This document shows positions 3,114 through 5,507 of a stretch of DNA of 5,507 nt, in pieces. This stretch comes from Thermoplasmata archaeon. Lineage in GTDB: Archaea; Thermoplasmatota; DAOVMN01. Within the stretch, counting starts at the first letter, position 1. Each line of letters begins with the position of its first letter. The position numbers and the translations under genes are program-made. The notes below the pieces were generated by a model. That model worked only from the letters and a program-made list of their open reading frames with translations. It was not told where the DNA came from and ran no database searches. The stretch is taken from positions 1-5,507 of the forward strand of contig DAOVMN010000173.1 in the NCBI GenBank assembly GCA_030630685.1. The letters run 5' to 3'.

Positions 3114-5507
3114 ATGAGACCCATCCACACCAAAACCCTGACCGCCCTCCTGCTCCTCACAGCAGGACTTGCACTGCTCGCCTTAGCCATCGGAACAACC
3201 GCAGCCGAAACCATCACGGTGGACGATGACGGCCCGGCCAACTACTCAAAAATCCAGGATGCCATCAACAACGCCACGGAGGGAGATACCATCTTGGTAA
3301 AAGAGGGAACGTATCACGAAAACGTGATTGTCAACAAGACGGTGAGCCTGATCGGGAATGGAAGTGCAAATACTACCATTGATGGCGGGGGCAAAGGCGA
3401 TATCGTGAAGATTACGGCTGATTGGGTAAATGTGAGCGGCTTCCGGGTGATTAACGGGAGTGCTGGTATTAAAATGGAATCGAACCACAATAAAGTTTTT
3501 GAGAATAACTGCTCTTCGAACAACAACTACGGTATCTACCTTTATGAATTCTCTAATAACAACACGCTCATTAACAACACCTGCTCGAATAACGATTTCG
3601 TCATCTACCTCTATAAGTCCAATTACAACACCCTCTCAAACAACACATGCTCGAACAACCACGACCACGGCATCTGGATCCAGAGTTACTCCGACAATAA
3701 CACGCTCACCAACAACACCTGCAATTCAAATAGCCTTATCGGCATCTCCGTTGAGGACTCAAATAACACCACAATCACCAACAACACCTGCTCTTCGAAC
3801 AACCGCTACGGTATCTACATCCGGGATTCCCACAACAACACAATCTCGAATAACAACTGCTCTTCGAATCTGCTCAGCAGCATAAGCCTCAGGCATTCTG
3901 ATAATAACACGCTCACCAATAATACCTGCTTTTCAAATGAGGGTAGTGGAATCTACATTGGAGCCTCAAACAACACGCTCACCAATAACACCTGCTTTTC
4001 AAATGAGGGTAATGGAATCTCCATTGGAGGCTCAAACAACACGCTCACAAACAACACCTGCTTTTTAAATGAGGGTAATGGAATCTCCATTGGAGGCTCA
4101 AACAACACGCTTACAAACAACACCTGCTCGAATAACGGCGACGACGGCATCTCCCTCAGGGACTCCGACAGCAACATCTTCGCTAACAACACCTGCAATT
4201 CAAACAGGTATAACGGCATTTCTGTTAGAGGCTCAAACAATACCCTCGCTAACAACACCTGCAACTCAAATAGGAATAGCGGCATCTATCTTGAAGGCTC
4301 AGACAGCATTTTTACAAACAACACCTGCAACTCGAATAAGGATAGCGGCATTTATCTTGAAGACTCAAACAACAACACGTTCACCAACAACACCTGCAAC
4401 TTAAATAGGCTTAACGGCATCTACGTTGACTTATATTCCTCCAACAACACGTTCTCTAATAACACCTCTTTGAACAACAATCAAACCGGTATCAGCCTTA
4501 TAGACTCTAACGACAATATCATTCAAAACAACACAATTCATAGTAATAATATCGGAATATACTTGAGTGGATGGGATGAATATTCCTCCAACAATGCAGC
4601 CCACTACAACCATATTTTCAACAATACCGAATACGGCATCAATGCCACCGGCAACTCCGGCTTCACTATCAATGCCACAAACAACTGGTGGGGCCATGAA
4701 TCCGGTCCGTACCATCCCACCGAGAACACTGATGGCAAAGGAGACAACGTAACCGATTATGTGGAATTTGAGCCATGGCTGGAAATTCCATTCGACTATA
4801 TCCCAAAGACCATCTATGTGGCGAAGTACGGGAACGATACCACAGGCAACGGCAGCGAGGAGGATCCGTTCCTAACCATCCAGAAGGCAGTTGACGAATC
4901 CAGGGACGGGGACATCATCCGGGTGTTCGAGGGCGTGTATGAAGAGAATGTAGTGGTGAATAAAACAGTGAGCCTCATCGGGAACGGAAGTGGGGAGACG
5001 GTGATCCATGGGGTTGATGAAGGAACGGGCGAACTGGCTCTGTCGGAAGTCGGACACTATAACACCTCCGGTTATGCGACAGGCGTGGCAGTGAACGGGG
5101 ATTACGCATATATTGCAGATAGAGACAACGGCCTGGTGATAGTGGACATCAGCGATAAAAGCGATCCGCAGTATGCAGGCCGCTATAACACCTCCGGCTC
5201 TGCGTATGGCGTGGCAGTGAATGGGGATTACGCATATATAGCGGAGGAGGGCAACGGTGTAGTGATCGTTGACATCAGCGACAAGAGCGACCCGCAGTAT
5301 GCAGGCGGCTGCGACACCTCCGGCTATGCGCATGGTGTGGCAGTGAATGGCGATTACGTATATATTGCAGATAGTAGCAACGGTCTGGTAATAGTGGACA
5401 TCAGCGACAAAAGCGATCCGCAGTATGCAGGCGGATATGACACTGATGACTATGCGTTTGGCGTGGCAGTGAATGGCGATTACGCATATATAGCGGATGG
5501 TGACAAC
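3114..5507 (+). CDS. Giant secreted surface protein: NosD-type beta-helix plus LVIVD beta-propeller, runs off right edge
   Basis: The frame is open for all 798 visible codons. Residues 1-31 are a Sec signal peptide: basic start (R2, H5, K7), hydrophobic core 9-26, likely cleavage after TTAA (28-31). Residues 33-100 are a beta-helix opening cap of the NosD/DUF1565 type (IQDAINNATEGDTILVKEGT; VNKTVSLIGNGS). Residues about 100-500 are right-handed beta-helix coils of 22-24 residues with the pattern NNTLTNNTC, then GIYL or GISI, then DS. A closing cap follows (NNWWGHESGP near 523-532 to EPWL at 553-556). Residues 567-635 are a second opening cap (IYVAKYGNDTTGNGSEEDPF; NKTVSLIGNGS), and from about 640 LVIVD propeller blades begin. 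Roughly 45 N-x-S/T sequons are present, so heavy N-glycosylation outside the cell is likely. Such proteins are thought to serve as S-layer-associated, adhesive or carbohydrate-binding surface components; the exact substrate is unknown, and enzymatic activity is not evident. Any membrane anchor would lie beyond the window. Confidence 0.93.
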   Translation, partial: MRPIHTKTLTALLLLTAGLALLALAIGTTAAETITVDDDGPANYSKIQDAINNATEGDTILVKEGTYHENVIVNKTVSLIGNGSANTTIDGGGKGDIVKITADWVNVSGFRVINGSAGIKMESNHNKVFENNCSSNNNYGIYLYEFSNNNTLINNTCSNNDFVIYLYKSNYNTLSNNTCSNNHDHGIWIQSYSDNNTLTNNTCNSNSLIGISVEDSNNTTITNNTCSSNNRYGIYIRDSHNNTISNNNCSSNLLSSISLRHSDNNTLTNNTCFSNEGSGIYIGASNNTLTNNTCFSNEGNGISIGGSNNTLTNNTCFLNEGNGISIGGSNNTLTNNTCSNNGDDGISLRDSDSNIFANNTCNSNRYNGISVRGSNNTLANNTCNSNRNSGIYLEGSDSIFTNNTCNSNKDSGIYLEDSNNNTFTNNTCNLNRLNGIYVDLYSSNNTFSNNTSLNNNQTGISLIDSNDNIIQNNTIHSNNIGIYLSGWDEYSSNNAAHYNHIFNNTEYGINATGNSGFTINATNNWWGHESGPYHPTENTDGKGDNVTDYVEFEPWLEIPFDYIPKTIYVAKYGNDTTGNGSEEDPFLTIQKAVDESRDGDIIRVFEGVYEENVVVNKTVSLIGNGSGETVIHGVDEGTGELALSEVGHYNTSGYATGVAVNGDYAYIADRDNGLVIVDISDKSDPQYAGRYNTSGSAYGVAVNGDYAYIAEEGNGVVIVDISDKSDPQYAGGCDTSGYAHGVAVNGDYVYIADSSNGLVIVDISDKSDPQYAGGYDTDDYAFGVAVNGDYAYIADGDN
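3501..4570 (+). repeat. Asn/Cys-rich beta-helix coil repeats (about 16 coils)
   Basis: About 16 degenerate 66-72-bp units encode successive beta-helix turns with the core NNTC, then SN or NSN, a GIYL/GISI strand and a Ser-Asn turn. Fourteen successive coils carry a cysteine at the same place (first at residue 133, last at 428); the last two replace it by Ser and Ile. Twelve coils read exactly NNTC. In NosD/PbH1 helices equivalent residues of neighbouring turns stack, so the Asn and Cys should form ladders. Cysteine is otherwise almost absent from the visible protein, with one more in an LVIVD repeat (5310-5312). Confidence 0.85.
3906..4103 (+). repeat. Three near-identical 66-bp tandem units within the beta-helix
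   Basis: Units at 3906-3971, 3972-4037 and 4038-4103 each start AACACGCTCAC and encode one 22-residue coil (NTLTNNTCFSNEG then GISIGGSN or close variants). By direct comparison unit 1 differs from unit 2 at four bases and unit 2 from unit 3 at three. A fourth copy starts at 4104 and diverges after about 25 bases. The surrounding coils keep the protein pattern but differ far more in DNA, so these units are a recent in-frame expansion. Confidence 0.9.
5058..5507 (+). repeat. 126-bp LVIVD-type beta-propeller repeats (3 full, 1 partial)
   Basis: Units begin at 5058, 5184, 5310 and 5436, each exactly 42 codons; the last is cut by the window edge after 72 bases. Each reads roughly YNTSGYA, GVAVNGDYAYIAD, NGLVIVDISDKSDPQYAGG. 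This is the LVIVD repeat, in which each unit is thought to supply one propeller blade; more blades are expected past the window. The units are very alike in DNA as well as protein, implying recent duplication or gene conversion. Confidence 0.9.

Noticed and set aside
2631..3241. Overlapping minus-strand frames of 165 and 87 codons
   Set aside because: They are antisense to the membrane-protein gene and the start of the surface gene; their Ser/Phe-rich text mirrors the Lys/Glu-rich sense strand.
3906..4103. CRISPR-like array
   Set aside because: The 66-bp units are contiguous, have no unique spacers and keep the reading frame, so they are protein-coding tandem repeats.
3460..4404. Thr-rich plus-strand frames (3460-3885, 4069-4404) and a minus-strand frame (3953-4285)
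   Set aside because: They are shadows of the repeated AAC-ACC-type codons of the beta-helix: low-complexity repeats of Thr, Pro or Leu with no start signals.
4872..5333. Minus-strand frame of 153 codons rich in Ala, Ile, Cys and His
   Set aside because: It is antisense to the second cap and the LVIVD repeats, and its periodicity simply reflects the 126-bp sense repeats.

Overview
The window looks like a piece of a euryarchaeal chromosome, most plausibly a Thermoplasmatota-like or otherwise uncultured euryarchaeote; the exact lineage cannot be fixed from 5.5 kb. The signs are a Hef-type helicase gene (a euryarchaeal repair enzyme), a NurA nuclease gene, archaeal TATA boxes placed about 26 bases upstream of start codons with almost no leader, GTG and TTG starts, AGG/AGA arginine codons, and a very large exported surface protein built of NosD-type beta-helix coils and LVIVD propeller repeats.

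Layout. (1) Bases 1-344, minus strand: the first 114 codons of Hef, running off the left edge. (2) Bases 345-428: a short divergent control region with two back-to-back TATA boxes, one for hef and one for the rightward genes. (3) Bases 429-2041, plus strand: a two-gene operon, a VanZ-like membrane protein followed by NurA, joined by a GTGA stop/start overlap behind a strong Shine-Dalgarno site. Two DNA-repair genes therefore face away from one shared control region. (4) Bases 2042-3113: a small, poorly known segment with its own TATA box. It holds a short, apparently frame-broken coding stretch, an A+T-rich gene for a three-helix membrane protein of unknown function, and a possible 24-codon tail reading frame. 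(5) Bases 3114-5507 (open at the right edge): 798 codons of a secreted giant surface protein with signal peptide, beta-helix cap, about 16 Asn-rich coils, NosD-type closing cap, a second beta-helix opening cap, and then at least 3.6 LVIVD propeller repeats.

How the parts fit. Hef remodels and cuts stalled replication forks, and NurA resects DNA ends with the HerA translocase; their divergent arrangement suggests coordinated expression for genome maintenance, though HerA, Mre11 and Rad50 are not in view. The VanZ-like protein has no known link to repair and may simply be co-transcribed. The surface protein is a separate unit concerned with the cell exterior. The most unusual features are the Cys/Asn ladder of the beta-helix, its recently duplicated 66-bp units, the cap-to-propeller junction, and the compact unknown segment between nurA and the surface gene. 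I see no CRISPR array, rRNA, tRNA or transposase.
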